Source of the DNA: Limosilactobacillus urinaemulieris
GTDB lineage: Bacteria > Bacillota > Bacilli > Lactobacillales > Lactobacillaceae
Length of the DNA: 64,000 nt
Reading direction: 5' to 3'
Assembly: GCF_014838745.1 (NCBI RefSeq)
Contig: NZ_JABUXR010000005.1
Location: forward strand, 1-64,000
Below are positions 1-9,818 of the stretch, piece after piece (position 1 is the stretch's first letter; every line of letters starts with the position of its first letter). The notes under the pieces are model-generated. The model saw nothing but the letters and a program-made list of their open reading frames with translations. It made no database searches and was not told the origin of the DNA. A program made the position numbers and the translations under genes.

Positions 1-43
1 CGGGCTGGTCGGTGTCTTTTTCTTTTACTAACATATATTTTAA

Positions 44-89
44 AGGAAAACGGAGTTAAATGAAATCCGAAGATTTCATCTAACTCCGC
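44..89 (-). terminator. Rho-independent terminator of the rpiA operon
   Basis: A long hairpin with 17-base arms lies at 51-67 and 73-89 around a short CCGAA-type loop. On the minus strand it is followed by a T-rich stretch (TTTTCCTTT). It sits about 65 bases past the rpiA stop, so it most likely ends leftward transcription from rpiA. Bases 1-43 contain only a T-rich stretch, possibly the tail of an upstream terminator cut by the window edge. Confidence 0.75.
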
Positions 90-155
90 TTATTATTAGG
101 GACTTATGTCACAGCCCCTTCATTAAGATCATTTATTAAATTTTACGTTCTTACA

Positions 156-848
156 TTATGGACGGGCATGAAGAAATTTTGGTCCGTCTTGGGTACCAAC
201 AAGAATGTCATTAACTTGGTTTAAGAATAATCCGTCTTCAATTAAACCAACCATCCCGATCAATTCTTCATGAAGGGCAAACGGGTCATTAATATCTTCA
301 AGGTGGAGATCAATAATGAAGTTTCGTTGGTGTGTCCGGAACTTGTCACTGTTATCAGGAAGCATCCGCCATGTTGGGTTGTAGCCACGCCGAGCTAACT
401 TAGTAAAGAGGTGTTGACTACCATATGGGGTAACTTCAACTGGCAGCGGGAATGCCCCTAAATGGTGAACTAATTTTGATTCATCAACAATCCACATTAC
501 GTGGTCAGAATAGTTGGAGACAATCTTTTCCCATAAAAGAGCGCCACCGCCGCCCTTAATTCCTTGGAAATCGTCACTGATCTCATCAGCCCCATCAATG
601 GTAAGGTCAATATGATCAACATCGTCAATTTCTTCAACCTTAATTCCAAGACTTTGAGCTTGGCGAGTAGTTCTGTTTGAGGTTGTAACACAAACAACGT
701 CAGTTAAATCACCATTCTTAACATGCTCACCGAGCGCTTCCACCAGGCAGTGAACGGTTGTCCCTGTTCCTAGACCGACAACCATCCCTGGACGGATGTA
801 CTTAACTGCTTCACGGCCAACTTGTTGTTTTAGCTCATCTTGATTCAT
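156..848 (-). CDS. rpiA: Ribose-5-phosphate isomerase A
   Basis: This 230-residue cytoplasmic enzyme interconverts ribose 5-phosphate and ribulose 5-phosphate in the pentose phosphate pathway. Family motifs are visible: the phosphate-binding GLGTGTT near residue 25, [13 protein letters not shown], the catalytic DGADEI near residue 86 and [13 protein letters not shown]. The length is normal for RpiA. The ATG at 848 follows a strong site (TAAGGAGGAAACTC), which fixes the start. It lies 11 bases downstream of the GNAT gene on the same strand, so the two are probably cotranscribed. In a phosphoketolase-using organism it also feeds pentoses into the main carbon route (inference). Confidence 0.96.
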   Translation of the reverse strand: MNQDELKQQVGREAVKYIRPGMVVGLGTGTTVHCLVEALGEHVKNGDLTDVVCVTTSNRTTRQAQSLGIKVEEIDDVDHIDLTIDGADEISDDFQGIKGGGGALLWEKIVSNYSDHVMWIVDESKLVHHLGAFPLPVEVTPYGSQHLFTKLARRGYNPTWRMLPDNSDKFRTHQRNFIIDLHLEDINDPFALHEELIGMVGLIEDGLFLNQVNDILVGTQDGPKFLHARP

Positions 849-859
849 GAGTTTCCTCC

Positions 860-1153
860 TTAGAAACGATCTTCAGGTAATAGTAATTGTTGGTATTCGG
901 GATGTATCTGAAACTGCTTTACAGCATAAGGACACATTAATTTTACTGTTAGTTGATGGGTAGTGGCGTACTTAACGAATTGACGAACCAATTCTGCCGC
1001 AATCCCTTGGCCACGATAATCGGGGTGAACAAAGACCCGCTCAACAACAACGCGGTCAGGTACCCCCGTTACTTTTGGAAAGCTTATTTCGCCGACGAAC
1101 GGTTGTTGGTCATCACTAGCGATAATTCGGTTTTCTTCAACCTTGTAATCCAT
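860..1153 (-). CDS. Small GNAT-type N-acetyltransferase (YidJ-like)
   Basis: This is a 97-residue one-domain protein of the short GNAT family. The acetyl-CoA binding signature is visible as [19 protein letters not shown] at residues 42-60, and the C-terminal part ([16 protein letters not shown]) matches the short YidJ/DUF-type acetyltransferases of about 90-100 residues. The substrate is unknown. The ribosome binding site is weak (GGATGTGATC before the ATG). It is the first gene of a leftward pair with rpiA and is divergent from dut. The family assignment is firm, the function is not. Confidence 0.8.
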   Translation of the reverse strand: MDYKVEENRIIASDDQQPFVGEISFPKVTGVPDRVVVERVFVHPDYRGQGIAAELVRQFVKYATTHQLTVKLMCPYAVKQFQIHPEYQQLLLPEDRF

Positions 1154-1257
1154 TTGATCACATCCATTCCAAATCTATTCAGTGTAAAGCAATACCATAA
1201 ATCCTATATCTATTTTATAATAAGTAGATAGTTTATAAAAAGGATTAGGTGATATAA

Positions 1258-1794
1258 ATGAAACGCGGATTTAAGATTGTTTCAAGCAAGCAGGATCAGG
1301 GGCTTCATTTACCAAGTCGGCAAACTGCCAATGCAGCTGGATATGACTTTGAAGCTGCGGAAGATTTTGTTCTTCCTTCAATTTGGAAAGGGAACTTCTT
1401 AAAGACCCTGTGGAAAGTTCATCAGCAATCAAAGCTAACCTCCGATGAACTTAAACACGCTGATCAATGTCTTAAACCATATCTAGTTCCAACCGGGATT
1501 AAGGCTTACATGCAGGATGATGAATTCTTGCTATTAGCTAACCGGTCTAGTGGTCCGCTAAAGCGTCGATTAATCCTTCCGAATGGTGTTGGGATTGTGG
1601 ATGCTGATTATTATGATAATGATAGTAATGAAGGCGAGATTTTCTTCCAACTCATTAACTATGGATTAACGGATTATCATATTAAAAAGGGTGAACGAAT
1701 TGGCCAAGGAATCTTTATGCCATTCCTTGTCGCTGATGACGAGAAACAACCAATCGCACAGCGGACTGGTGGCTTCGGTTCAACCAAAAAGTAA
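1258..1794 (+). CDS. dut: Trimeric dUTP diphosphatase
   Basis: This protein hydrolyses dUTP to dUMP and pyrophosphate, keeping uracil out of DNA and supplying dUMP for thymidylate synthesis. The five trimeric-dUTPase motifs can be followed in order: AAGYDFEA, NRSSGPLKR, LPNGVGIVDADYY, RIGQGIF and RTGGFGSTKK at the C-terminus. At 178 residues it is longer than the 140-150 of many bacterial enzymes because of an insert of about 35 residues after motif 1, a form common in Lactobacillaceae. The ATG follows AGGTGATATAA. It precedes radA, a usual neighbour in this group. Confidence 0.93.
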   Translation: MKRGFKIVSSKQDQGLHLPSRQTANAAGYDFEAAEDFVLPSIWKGNFLKTLWKVHQQSKLTSDELKHADQCLKPYLVPTGIKAYMQDDEFLLLANRSSGPLKRRLILPNGVGIVDADYYDNDSNEGEIFFQLINYGLTDYHIKKGERIGQGIFMPFLVADDEKQPIAQRTGGFGSTKK

Positions 1795-1966
1795 TATAGC
1801 AAATCTTGAATAAAATCGGAATAATTTTGGGTAAATTTCTCTCAAAACGCCCATATTTTCGCTGGTGGAACGGTCCAATAGTTCTTTTAAAAGTAATTGG
1901 TAGGGCGCACTTTTATTTCAGGATCGTTGTTAGTAAGTAAGTTTAGGTAATGAAAGGATGGCATGA

Positions 1967-3346
1967 ATGGCCAGAGTTAAAACCCAATATGTTTGTCAGA
2001 ATTGTGGATATAATTCACCACGGTATCTAGGAAGGTGTCCTAACTGTGGTGAATGGAATACCTTAGTTGAAGAGCAAATCCAATCTTCAGGTTCTAGTGC
2101 AGCAACGAAACGACCAACCACGACTTTAACTGGTTTGGTTGCTAAGCCACAGAAAATCGGTGAAATTAATAGTCACGAAACGCCACGGGTAAAAACCAAA
2201 CTGAACGAATTAAACCGGGTCCTTGGTGGCGGAATTGTTCCGGGCTCGTTAATCTTAATTGGTGGGGATCCCGGTATTGGGAAATCAACGTTGCTCCTGC
2301 AGGTTTCTGGACAATTATCAAGTGAACATCACCGGGTTCTTTACGTTTCTGGAGAAGAAAGTGCTACTCAAATCAAAATGCGGGCAGAGCGGCTTGACGT
2401 GGCAGCAGATGATTTTTATATTTACCCAGAAACTAATATGGACAGCATCAAAGATACGATTCGTGAATTAAAACCAGAATACGTGGTAATTGATTCTGTT
2501 CAGACGATGCAGGCAACGGATGTTACTTCAGCGATCGGGAGTGTCTCACAGATTCGTGAAGTAACCGCCCAGTTAATGCAAATTGCGAAGAGTAATAATA
2601 TTACGATCTTTGTTGTTGGTCACGTTACTAAAGGCGGGGCAATTGCCGGACCAAAGATTTTGGAACACATGGTTGATACTGTCCTTTACTTTGAAGGGGA
2701 TCTTCATCACACATACCGGATTTTGCGATCAGTTAAAAACCGTTTTGGGTCAACCAATGAACTGGGGATCTTTGAAATGCATACGAATGGTTTATCAGAG
2801 GTAAAAAATCCTTCAGAAATCTTCCTTGAAGAACGGTTAAAAGATGCCACTGGTTCGGCTGTCGTTGTATCATTAGAGGGGACGCGACCAATTCTAGTTG
2901 AAATTCAGGCACTGGTGACGCCAACTGTTTATGGAAATGCTCAGCGAACTGCTACTGGTTTGAACAGAAATCGGGTATCATTAATAATGGCGGTTCTTGA
3001 AAAGCGCGCTAACTTGATGCTCCAAAATCAGGATGCCTACCTGAAGGCTGCTGGTGGTGTAAAATTAGATGAGCCGGCAATTGATCTGGCAATTGCGATT
3101 AGTATTGCCTCAAGTTACCGGGATAGGGGAACGCAAGCAACAGATGCATTTGTCGGGGAAGTCGGCTTAACTGGCGAAATTCGGCGGGTTAACCGGATTG
3201 AACAGCGTGTTGCTGAGGCACAAAAACTAGGCTTTAAACGGATCTTTGTTCCAAAGAATAATTTGAAAGGGTGGCAAGCACCAACCGGAATCGAGGTTGT
3301 TGGGGTAACCACCCTCCGTCAGGCATTGCGTCTTGCATTAGGTTAA
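1967..3346 (+). CDS. radA: DNA repair and recombination ATPase RadA (Sms)
   Basis: RadA is a hexameric RecA-like helicase that extends branch migration during recombination and natural transformation. The 459 residues show an N-terminal C4 zinc finger (CQNCGY and CPNCGEW, residues 9-30), a Walker A motif [10 protein letters not shown] near residue 98, the RadA-specific KNRFG motif near residue 257, and a C-terminal Lon-protease-like domain from about residue 300. The length is normal. ATG at 1963 and 1967 compete. The one at 1967 is in frame and lies 8 bases after AAAGGA. It is cotranscribed with the PIN/TRAM gene 22 bases downstream. Confidence 0.96.
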   Translation: MARVKTQYVCQNCGYNSPRYLGRCPNCGEWNTLVEEQIQSSGSSAATKRPTTTLTGLVAKPQKIGEINSHETPRVKTKLNELNRVLGGGIVPGSLILIGGDPGIGKSTLLLQVSGQLSSEHHRVLYVSGEESATQIKMRAERLDVAADDFYIYPETNMDSIKDTIRELKPEYVVIDSVQTMQATDVTSAIGSVSQIREVTAQLMQIAKSNNITIFVVGHVTKGGAIAGPKILEHMVDTVLYFEGDLHHTYRILRSVKNRFGSTNELGIFEMHTNGLSEVKNPSEIFLEERLKDATGSAVVVSLEGTRPILVEIQALVTPTVYGNAQRTATGLNRNRVSLIMAVLEKRANLMLQNQDAYLKAAGGVKLDEPAIDLAIAISIASSYRDRGTQATDAFVGEVGLTGEIRRVNRIEQRVAEAQKLGFKRIFVPKNNLKGWQAPTGIEVVGVTTLRQALRLALG

Positions 3347-3367
3347 TTTATAAAGGAGGAATGTAAT

Positions 3368-4528
3368 ATGCGAAAACGAATTATTCGGTTGATATACGTT
3401 ATTGTTGGTGCCGCAATTGGTTTTTATTATTTGCCATTATTTTGGGACTTAGTTAATTTTCATTTAAATAGCGCCTTATTGGTCTTTATGGATATCGTTA
3501 TTGGTGCTTTGATTTTCTTTCTCCTTTCATTACCACTTGCCAAACCAACTGAACAGTTAGTTGCACGGATTGAAAAGAGTCTGACAAGCTTAAGCCCAGT
3601 CTACTTGTTTTTTGGCACGTTACTGACAATTGTTGGGCTAGTTCTTGCGGTGTTAATTTCGATTCCGCTTTGGCGAACAGGAATTCCAGTTGTTAATAAT
3701 GTTTTACCGATCTTGTTAATGATTATCTTTAGTTATTTTGGTTACCGGATTGGAACAACCCGTCTTGACGACTGGAAGAACTTACTTTCTGGTCACCGAA
3801 TTCGGCCGAAAAATCCGAATACCGAAGTAATTGATCAAAAGGATGAAAATTACCACCATTACAAGATCTTAGATACGAACATTTTAATTGATGGCCGAAT
3901 TTATGATCTGGTAAAGACTGGTTTTCTGGAAGGAACATTGCTTGTTCCTAATTTCGTCCTTTACGAACTTCAATACATTGCCGATTCTGGTGAAAGTATT
4001 AAGCGAGTGCGGGGACGACGAGGATTAGATATCCTAAACAAATTACGGAAAGAAAAGGTTGTGCCAATTGAAATGTATGATGGCGACTTTGAAGATATTC
4101 CAGAAGTTGATAGTAAATTGATTGCGTTAGCTAAAAAGGTTAACGGGGTCATCGTTACTAACGACTATAATTTGAATAAGGTTATCCAATTCCAAAACGT
4201 CCAAGTTCTGAACATTAATAATCTTGCTAAATCATTGCGACCACGAGTAATTCCTGGTGAAACGCTCAAGGTTGTTGTTGTTAAGAACGGGACTGAACGT
4301 CAACAAGGGGTTGCGTACCTTGATGATGGAACCATGGTTGTCGTTGAAGATGGCCGTTACTTTATGAATGAGCGGATTGAGGTAGAGGTCACTAGTGCAT
4401 TGCAAACCGATGCAGGACGGATGATCTTTGCTCGGCCACTCCATTCACGTCGGGGGATCAACGAAAAGAATAGTGAATCCGCAAAAGACGACAAAAAATC
4501 AGCAAAATCTGATAAAGAGTCTAAATAG
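3368..4528 (+). CDS. PIN/TRAM-domain membrane protein (YacL-like)
   Basis: The 386 residues contain four hydrophobic segments (about 5-25, 35-55, 80-100 and 110-125), then a PIN nuclease-like domain starting at ILDTNILIDGRIYDL with later acidic residues (DSKLIALA and VTNDYNL), and a TRAM-like C-terminal domain near residues 290-350. The tail is lysine- and serine-rich. This architecture and the position after radA match YacL of Firmicutes, a conserved protein without a firmly assigned role. The PIN acidic residues suggest RNase activity (inference). The start is preceded by AAAGGAGGAATGTAAT. Confidence 0.9.
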   Translation: MRKRIIRLIYVIVGAAIGFYYLPLFWDLVNFHLNSALLVFMDIVIGALIFFLLSLPLAKPTEQLVARIEKSLTSLSPVYLFFGTLLTIVGLVLAVLISIPLWRTGIPVVNNVLPILLMIIFSYFGYRIGTTRLDDWKNLLSGHRIRPKNPNTEVIDQKDENYHHYKILDTNILIDGRIYDLVKTGFLEGTLLVPNFVLYELQYIADSGESIKRVRGRRGLDILNKLRKEKVVPIEMYDGDFEDIPEVDSKLIALAKKVNGVIVTNDYNLNKVIQFQNVQVLNINNLAKSLRPRVIPGETLKVVVVKNGTERQQGVAYLDDGTMVVVEDGRYFMNERIEVEVTSALQTDAGRMIFARPLHSRRGINEKNSESAKDDKKSAKSDKESK

Positions 4529-4563
4529 TTGTTTACAAATGACTGAGAATCTTTTATCCTAGA

Positions 4564-4603
4564 CACCGTAGAAGTTAATTCCTAACTTTAACGGTGCTTT
4601 TTT
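4564..4603 (+). terminator. Terminator of the dut/radA/yacL region
   Basis: CACCGT at 4564-4569 pairs with ACGGTG at 4591-4596, with an inner AAGTTA/TAACTT stem, followed by CTTTTTTA. It separates the PIN/TRAM gene from fhs. Confidence 0.8.
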
Positions 4604-4639
4604 AGCTAAAGTTCGTATTTAAGATTGGAGCGGATTGAA

Positions 4640-6298
4640 ATGACAGATATAGAAATTGCTGACCAAGCCACACTCGAACCGATTAATAAGATTGCTGAAT
4701 CAATTGGTCTTGATGATGACCAGATTGAACAATACGGGAAGTACAAGGCTAAAATTTCATTGCCAGTTGCCAAAAAACCAGGAAAGAAGCATAAGCTAGT
4801 TCTTGTGACTTCAATCAATCCGACTCCAGCCGGTGAGGGAAAATCAACTGTCTTGGTTGGCTTAGGGGATGCCTTAAACCAATTGAATCACCAAACAATT
4901 ATTGCAATGCGTGAACCTTCGATGGGGCCCGTGTTCGGAATCAAAGGTGGAGCAACCGGTGGGGGTTACAGCCAAGTAATCCCAATGGAAGACATTAACC
5001 TGCACTTCACTGGTGACCTTCATGCACTAACTAGCGCTAACAACACATTAGCAGCTTTAATTGATAACTATGTAATGCGGGGAAATGAATTAAACCTCGA
5101 CCCACGCCGGATTATTTGGAAACGGGTAGAAGACGTTAATGATCGGGCGCTACGGAATGTTATTACTGGTCTTGGTGGAATTATGCAGGGAGTTCCGCGG
5201 CAAACCGGCTTTGATATTACTGCTGCTTCAGAATTAATGGCGATTTTGTGCCTTTCTACTGACTTAATGGACCTCAAGAAGCGGATCAGCCGAATTGTTG
5301 TTGGTTATACTTATGATCGGGAACCAGTAACTGTAGGCCAACTTGGCTTTGAAGATGCGATTACAATTCTTCTAAAGGACGCTATTAAGCCTAACCTTGT
5401 GCAAACCCTTGACCACACTCCAGCGATTATTCATGGTGGCCCGTTTGCCAATATTGCCCATGGATGCAACAGTATTTTAGCTACCCAAACGGCATTGAAA
5501 TTAGCAGATTACACTGTTACAGAAGCTGGATTTGGCGCTGACCTGGGGGCCGAAAAGTTCCTTGACATTAAACGACCGGTCTTAGGAAAGAACCCAGATG
5601 CAATTGTCATCGTTGCTACGGTTCGGGCACTTGAATACAATGGTGGCGCTAGTTTAGACGAAATTAAGGAAGAACAATTACCAGCACTAGAAAAGGGAAT
5701 TGTGAACCTGAACCGTCATATTAAGAACATGCAACGTTATGGCTTACCAGTAGTAGTTGCCATTAACCATTTCATCAATGATACTGATGCTGAAGTCAAG
5801 TTTATTGAAGACAATTGTAAGCGCCTCGGGGTTAACGTTGTAGTCGCTGATAGTTGGGCTAAGGGCGGTAAGGGAACCCAAGATCTTGCCAAGGAAGTTG
5901 TTCGCTTGGCTGACCAAAAGAGTGACTTCAAGCCCCTTTACGATTCTAGTGACTCGATTGAGGAAAAGGTTAATACGATTGCCAAAACGATTTACGGAGC
6001 TAAGGAGGTTTCGTTTAGCAAAAAGGCAAAGAAACAATTGAAGCAGTTTGCCAAGTTAGGTTGGAATGATCTTCCCGTCTGCATTGCTAAGACCCAATAC
6101 TCCTTTACTGATGATCAAACTCAGCTTGGAGCACCAACAGACTTTACTTTCCATATTCGGGAATTCGTTCCTAAGCTCGGTGCCGGCTTTATCGTTGCCC
6201 TTTCAGGTAACATGATGACCATGCCTGGCCTTTCCAAAACTCCTGCTGCCGTCAACATGTCCATCGACGCTAACGGGAAGATTAAGGGATTGTTTTAG
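4640..6298 (+). CDS. fhs: Formate--tetrahydrofolate ligase
   Basis: This enzyme makes 10-formyl-tetrahydrofolate from formate, ATP and tetrahydrofolate for purine synthesis and initiator tRNA formylation. The nucleotide-binding loop TPAGEGKST (near residue 62), the [23 protein letters not shown] block and C-terminal [12 protein letters not shown] are all present, and the 552-residue length is typical. An upstream in-frame TTG at 4625 exists, but the ATG at 4640 has GGAG about 9 bases before it and gives the conserved N-terminus, so it is preferred. It appears monocistronic, with a terminator upstream and a terminator plus repeat elements downstream. Confidence 0.97.
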   Translation: MTDIEIADQATLEPINKIAESIGLDDDQIEQYGKYKAKISLPVAKKPGKKHKLVLVTSINPTPAGEGKSTVLVGLGDALNQLNHQTIIAMREPSMGPVFGIKGGATGGGYSQVIPMEDINLHFTGDLHALTSANNTLAALIDNYVMRGNELNLDPRRIIWKRVEDVNDRALRNVITGLGGIMQGVPRQTGFDITAASELMAILCLSTDLMDLKKRISRIVVGYTYDREPVTVGQLGFEDAITILLKDAIKPNLVQTLDHTPAIIHGGPFANIAHGCNSILATQTALKLADYTVTEAGFGADLGAEKFLDIKRPVLGKNPDAIVIVATVRALEYNGGASLDEIKEEQLPALEKGIVNLNRHIKNMQRYGLPVVVAINHFINDTDAEVKFIEDNCKRLGVNVVVADSWAKGGKGTQDLAKEVVRLADQKSDFKPLYDSSDSIEEKVNTIAKTIYGAKEVSFSKKAKKQLKQFAKLGWNDLPVCIAKTQYSFTDDQTQLGAPTDFTFHIREFVPKLGAGFIVALSGNMMTMPGLSKTPAAVNMSIDANGKIKGLF

Positions 6299-6305
6299 TA
6301 AATAG

Positions 6306-6421
6306 AGTGCGAGCCCGTTAAAACCTTCCGGTGGCTAACGATTTCTCCGACGAACGACGTCTTGTCGTCGAAGTCGGAGGTCGTTAGCTTGAGGAAGGTT
6401 AGGGCGAACAGATCTTGACTC
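6306..6421 (+). repeat. Extragenic rod-shaped repeat, family A copy 1
   Basis: This is a long imperfect inverted repeat just after the fhs stop. Nested arms are ACCTTCC/GGAAGGT, GCTAACGA/TCGTTAGC, CTCCGAC/GTCGGAG and a GACGTCTTGTCGTC apex. The ends are GAGTGCGAG and TTGACTC. It shares the ends, arm order and the TTGAGG bulge with copies at 6479-6690 and 31554-31656. Arm sequences differ by paired changes, which suggests that the fold is conserved. Confidence 0.8.
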
Positions 6422-6478
6422 TGTGGCAGTAGAACTATAGCTAGGCGGAAGTTGCGGTCACGGCGAGCACGTTTAACA

Positions 6479-6690
6479 GAGCGTGAAGCCGTAAAGAGCT
6501 CCTGGATGATAACGATTTCTCTCGACGAAGGCGACTAGCGCCTAAGCGCCTAAGCGGTGAACCAGAAAACTTGTTTTCGTTTGTGAACCCTAGCAAGGAT
6601 GACTAGAACTTTATGAATATAAAGTTCAGTCAGCTACTGCGGAGAGAGGTCGTTATCTTGAGGGAGCTTAGGCTGAACGCGTTTAGACTC
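6479..6690 (+). repeat. Extragenic rod-shaped repeat, family A copy 2, with enlarged loop
   Basis: The outer arms (GAAGCC/GGCTGA, GAGCTCC/GGGAGCTT, GATAACGA/TCGTTATC, TTTCTCTC/GGAGAGAG) correspond one-to-one to copy 1. About 110 bases are inserted at the apex, carrying their own short hairpins (GCGCCTAAGCGCC and AACTTTATGAATATAAAGTT). The right end is GTTTAGACTC. The segment between copies 1 and 2 (about 6441-6470) resembles the right arm of the hairpin at 39899-39992. Confidence 0.75.
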
Positions 6691-6729
6691 AGTCGCAGTA
6701 GGAGTTGTTAACCATCTTAAAAACTAAAA

Positions 6730-6765
6730 GCGAGAACAGCTAAAGCTTAGCCGTTCCCGCTTTTT
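6730..6765 (+). terminator. Terminator downstream of fhs and its repeats
   Basis: GCGAGAACAGCTAA pairs with TTAGCCGTTCCCGC (two mismatches) and is followed by TTTTTAT. It is the first run-of-T hairpin after fhs, so the repeats would be included in the fhs 3' untranslated region. Confidence 0.75.
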
Positions 6766-6775
6766 ATGATCCAAA

Positions 6776-6841
6776 AAGAGATAGCCTAGAAAAAAGCTAT
6801 CTCTTGAGGAGTAATACGAGGACTTGGGGTATCCTCGTATT
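6776..6841. terminator. Two tandem hairpins
   Basis: AAGAGATAGC (6776-6785) pairs with GCTATCTCTT (6796-6805). AATACGAGGA (6813-6822) pairs with TCCTCGTATT (6832-6841). Neither has a strong T-run on the plus strand. They may be secondary terminators or transcript-end stabilisers. Confidence 0.5.
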
Positions 6842-7153
6842 AATTATTTTTTCGGTTACTATTGGGAGGAGTAATTGAAAAATAATAGGTTTCATTAGTA
6901 GTAAAGGTTATATCTTTACTACGCTTTATATACTACCAGGAGAATGTGAAGAAATTGTGACTATTAAGTAAAAAAACTTTTGAGGTAAGTTATTGAAAAA
7001 TTTTAAGACATGATGGCTCGACCCTATTTTATTGAGTAAATTATAGTATAATCGTTGGTGTAAAAGAATTATATATGATTGAGTAGTTCACCAATTTTTA
7101 ATTATAGTTTGATAATTTTGCATAATTTGAAGAATATTGAAGAGGATATTTTC

Positions 7154-7819
7154 ATGCTAAAAGATAAATATCATTTAACTGTTGAGCAAAATAAGCGTTT
7201 AGCTAGGAGCAATTTGACGCGATTGGTTTATGTTAATTCCCGATTTGAGGGTTTAACAACAACCCTGCCGCAGACACAAACAATTATTGATGGCCTAGGA
7301 GTTGATGGTGTCTCAATTGACGATATTAATATCATTGTTCAATTGAAGAGGGGATGGCAATATACTATTAATTCTGATGAGGAGCTCAATCTTGATTTCC
7401 TTAAAGAGGCTAATAAAATTGTTGCCCTGAACGAATCGTTGGCTCCAGGAGAGCTACGGACTGGAAATGGTGCGGTTAGCACGATGAAGGGTGAGTATCT
7501 CCCTCCGCTGGTTAATCAAGAGCAAGAAGAATTGTTTTTGAATCAATTAATTTCAGATAAAACCAGAACAAATACTGATAAAGCATTAACGTTAATGTAC
7601 CACTTAATGCGGAATCAGATTTTTTGGGATGGAAATAAACGAACGGCAACTTTAGCTGCTAATAAAATAATGATTAATAGTGGTGCGGGATTGATTAATG
7701 TTCCACTTGATCAGTGGCCAAAGTGGAATCAATTAATTTCAGAATTCTATTTTAGTGGTGATATGGAAGAGTTAAAGCAGTGGACCTATGATAATGGAAT
7801 TCAAGGGGTTAAACTTTAG
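7154..7819 (+). CDS. Fic/Doc-fold protein with altered catalytic motif
   Basis: The 221-residue protein has the Fic-fold signature near residues 155-163 (QIFWDGNKR), which aligns with HxFxDGN(G/K)R of Fic AMP-transferases and Doc kinases. The catalytic histidine position is glutamine, and the distal arginine of the motif is threonine. An N-terminal NSRFEG (residues 28-33) resembles the inhibitory helix motif (S/T)xxxEG of self-inhibited Fic proteins. The ATG at 7154 has AGAGGA seven bases upstream. An earlier in-frame ATG at 7079 lacks a ribosome binding site. No antitoxin gene adjoins it. Fold assignment is confident, AMPylation activity is doubtful. Confidence 0.8.
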   Translation: MLKDKYHLTVEQNKRLARSNLTRLVYVNSRFEGLTTTLPQTQTIIDGLGVDGVSIDDINIIVQLKRGWQYTINSDEELNLDFLKEANKIVALNESLAPGELRTGNGAVSTMKGEYLPPLVNQEQEELFLNQLISDKTRTNTDKALTLMYHLMRNQIFWDGNKRTATLAANKIMINSGAGLINVPLDQWPKWNQLISEFYFSGDMEELKQWTYDNGIQGVKL

Positions 7820-7858
7820 GTAAAAAGAATAGTAAGTTACTGTACGTAAAGGGAAATT

Positions 7859-7897
7859 AAGCTAACTAACCAGGATTATTGAGCAGTTAGCTTTTTT
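7859..7897 (+). terminator. Terminator after the Fic-fold gene
   Basis: AAGCTAACT (7859-7867) pairs with AGTTAGCTT (7885-7893), followed by a T-run. Confidence 0.75.
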
Positions 7898-7970
7898 ATT
7901 AGGACAGGTATCAGTCATTTAACTAGATATGTTAGTATTATGGGTATAGATATGAAAGGAGCAGACAGTC

Positions 7971-9389
7971 ATGCTAACAATTTATAATACATTGACTCGT
8001 AAACAAGAAGAATTTAAACCGCAAACCCCAGGAGTTGTTAACATGTATGTCTGTGGCCCAACGGTGTATAACTATATCCATATTGGTAACGCGCGTTCAG
8101 CAATTGCCTTTGATACGGTGCGGCGCTACCTTGAATTTAAGGGGTACAAGGTGAACTATGTTTCTAACTTTACCGACGTTGATGATAAGATGATCAAGGC
8201 CGCTCATGAGCAAGGAATCACGGTTCCCCAATTAGCAGATAAATACATTCAAGCATTTATGGAAGATACTAAGGCGATTAATATCGAACCAGCGACAATG
8301 CACCCGCGAGCAACCGAAAATATTCCTGAAATCATCAAATTTATTCAGGGGTTGATTGATAAGAGCTATGCATACAAAAAAGACGGGGATGTTTATTATC
8401 GTGCCCGAAAATTCAAGAACTATGGTCAGCTATCAGGCCAATCAATTGATGATCTTGAAGTTGGTGCAAGTGAACATGTTAGTGCCGATGAAGTTAATAA
8501 AAAAGAGGATCCAATGGATTTTGCCCTTTGGAAAGCTGCTAAGCCGGGAGAAATTAACTGGGATTCGCCATGGGGAAAGGGCCGACCAGGCTGGCATATT
8601 GAATGCTCAGTGATGTCGACTAAGTACTTGGGAAAGACGATTGATATTCATGGCGGTGGTCAGGATCTAGAATTCCCCCACCATGAAAACGAAATTGCTC
8701 AAAGTGAAGCAGAAACTGGGCAGAAATTTGTCCGTTACTGGATGCATAATGGCTTTGTTACTATCGGCAAAGACAATGAGAAGATGAGCAAGTCATTGCA
8801 TAACTTCATTACTGTCCATGACATCATTAAGCAGGTTGATCCTCAAGTATTGCGGTTCTTTATGGCAACTACTCAATATCGGCGACCAATTCAATACAGC
8901 GAGGATAACCTAATTGACGCTAAGAATAATCTGGAACACATCCAAACAGCATTTGATAATTTAACTTATCGCCAAAAGGATGCCCAAGATGGAGCTGATC
9001 CAGTAGTTACCCAAAAATTAGCTGATTTTAAGCAATCATTTACGGAAGCAATGGATGACGATATTAATGTCCAAAATGGGATTACTGTTGTTTATGAACT
9101 AGTTAAGTTTGCCAATGTGTATGCTCAACAAAAAGAGGTTAAAGCGGCTGCACTAACCGAAATGAAGGATCTAATTTCTGAATTAGTTAGTATTTTTGGT
9201 GTGAAGTTAGCGTCAAATGATAATGAACTTAATGATGAACACATCCAAGCGTTGATTGATGAACGAAATGAAGCGCGGAAGAATAAGGACTTTGCCCGGA
9301 GCGATCAAATTCGTGACGAATTAAAGGCCCAGGGAATTATTCTTGAAGATACGCCGCAAGGAACACGGTTCAAACGAGTAAAGAAGTAG
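7971..9389 (+). CDS. cysS: Cysteine--tRNA ligase
   Basis: This is a class I aminoacyl-tRNA synthetase that charges tRNA-Cys. The 472 residues show the HIGN form of the HIGH motif ([10 protein letters not shown] near residue 37), the zinc-site region ([35 protein letters not shown]) and KMSKS near residue 268. The start has AAAGGAGCAGACAGTC upstream. Only about 70 bases lie between the preceding terminator and the start, so there is no room for a T-box leader. It is the first gene of a cysS-mrnC-rlmB operon, an arrangement usual in Firmicutes. Confidence 0.97.
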   Translation: MLTIYNTLTRKQEEFKPQTPGVVNMYVCGPTVYNYIHIGNARSAIAFDTVRRYLEFKGYKVNYVSNFTDVDDKMIKAAHEQGITVPQLADKYIQAFMEDTKAINIEPATMHPRATENIPEIIKFIQGLIDKSYAYKKDGDVYYRARKFKNYGQLSGQSIDDLEVGASEHVSADEVNKKEDPMDFALWKAAKPGEINWDSPWGKGRPGWHIECSVMSTKYLGKTIDIHGGGQDLEFPHHENEIAQSEAETGQKFVRYWMHNGFVTIGKDNEKMSKSLHNFITVHDIIKQVDPQVLRFFMATTQYRRPIQYSEDNLIDAKNNLEHIQTAFDNLTYRQKDAQDGADPVVTQKLADFKQSFTEAMDDDINVQNGITVVYELVKFANVYAQQKEVKAAALTEMKDLISELVSIFGVKLASNDNELNDEHIQALIDERNEARKNKDFARSDQIRDELKAQGIILEDTPQGTRFKRVKK

Positions 9390-9404
9390 ACAGGAAGGGA
9401 ATTA

Positions 9405-9818
9405 ATGGAACAAGCAGATTATCGACAATTAAACGGAATTGCCCTTGCTTACTTGGGGGATGCCGTTTACGAAGTATTTATCCGTCAGCATCTTTTGAGT
9501 CAGGGACTAGCAAAGCCGACTAAACTTCAGCACATCGCAACCCATTATGTCTCTGCAAAAGCGCAAGCAGCATTGATTGATCTGATGAAGCAGGATGATA
9601 TTCTAACTGAGGATGAGTGGAGTTACTTTAAACGTGGACGAAACGCTAACAGTCATACGCACGCAAAACATACCTCTGTGTTAACTTATCGGATATCGAC
9701 TGGCTTTGAAGCAATGATGGGCTACCTGCAATTAGCAGGGAAACAAGATCGCATCGAAGAGTTAGCAGAGTGGTGTATTCAGCAAGTTGAAGCAGGGAGA
9801 ACGAAGCATGAAAACTGA
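9405..9818 (+). CDS. mrnC: Mini-ribonuclease III
   Basis: Mini-III is an RNase III-type catalytic domain without a double-stranded-RNA-binding domain. It trims the ends of 23S rRNA precursor. The 137-residue length is normal, and the start of the fold is seen in [21 protein letters not shown] (residues 10-30), with the acidic DAVYE signature. Downstream [14 protein letters not shown] is the usual basic stretch. It follows cysS by 15 bases and overlaps rlmB, consistent with translational coupling in one operon for RNA and translation functions. Confidence 0.94.
   Translation: MEQADYRQLNGIALAYLGDAVYEVFIRQHLLSQGLAKPTKLQHIATHYVSAKAQAALIDLMKQDDILTEDEWSYFKRGRNANSHTHAKHTSVLTYRISTGFEAMMGYLQLAGKQDRIEELAEWCIQQVEAGRTKHEN

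Larger units (their letters stand above)
6299..7153. other. 855-base intergenic region with structured repeats and hairpins
   Basis: No credible gene is seen between fhs and the Fic gene. The region holds two tandem rod-shaped repeat elements (6306-6421 and 6479-6690), an fhs terminator (6730-6765), two more hairpins (6776-6805 and 6813-6841), a smaller hairpin at about 6897-6922 (GTAGTAAAG/CTTTACTAC), and an AT-rich stretch with a TATAAT at 7047-7052 that may be the Fic gene's -10 box. Confidence 0.7.

Noticed and set aside
953-1231. 92-residue rightward open frame opposite the GNAT gene
   Set aside because: It overlaps a recognised acetyltransferase on the other strand and shows no start signals.
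6299-6840. Insertion sequence or transposon in the fhs 3' region
   Set aside because: No transposase frame or terminal inverted repeats around a gene; the structures are repeat hairpins without coding content.
7900-7970. Possible T-box leader before cysS
   Set aside because: Only about 70 bases lie between the terminator and the start, too short for specifier and antiterminator elements.
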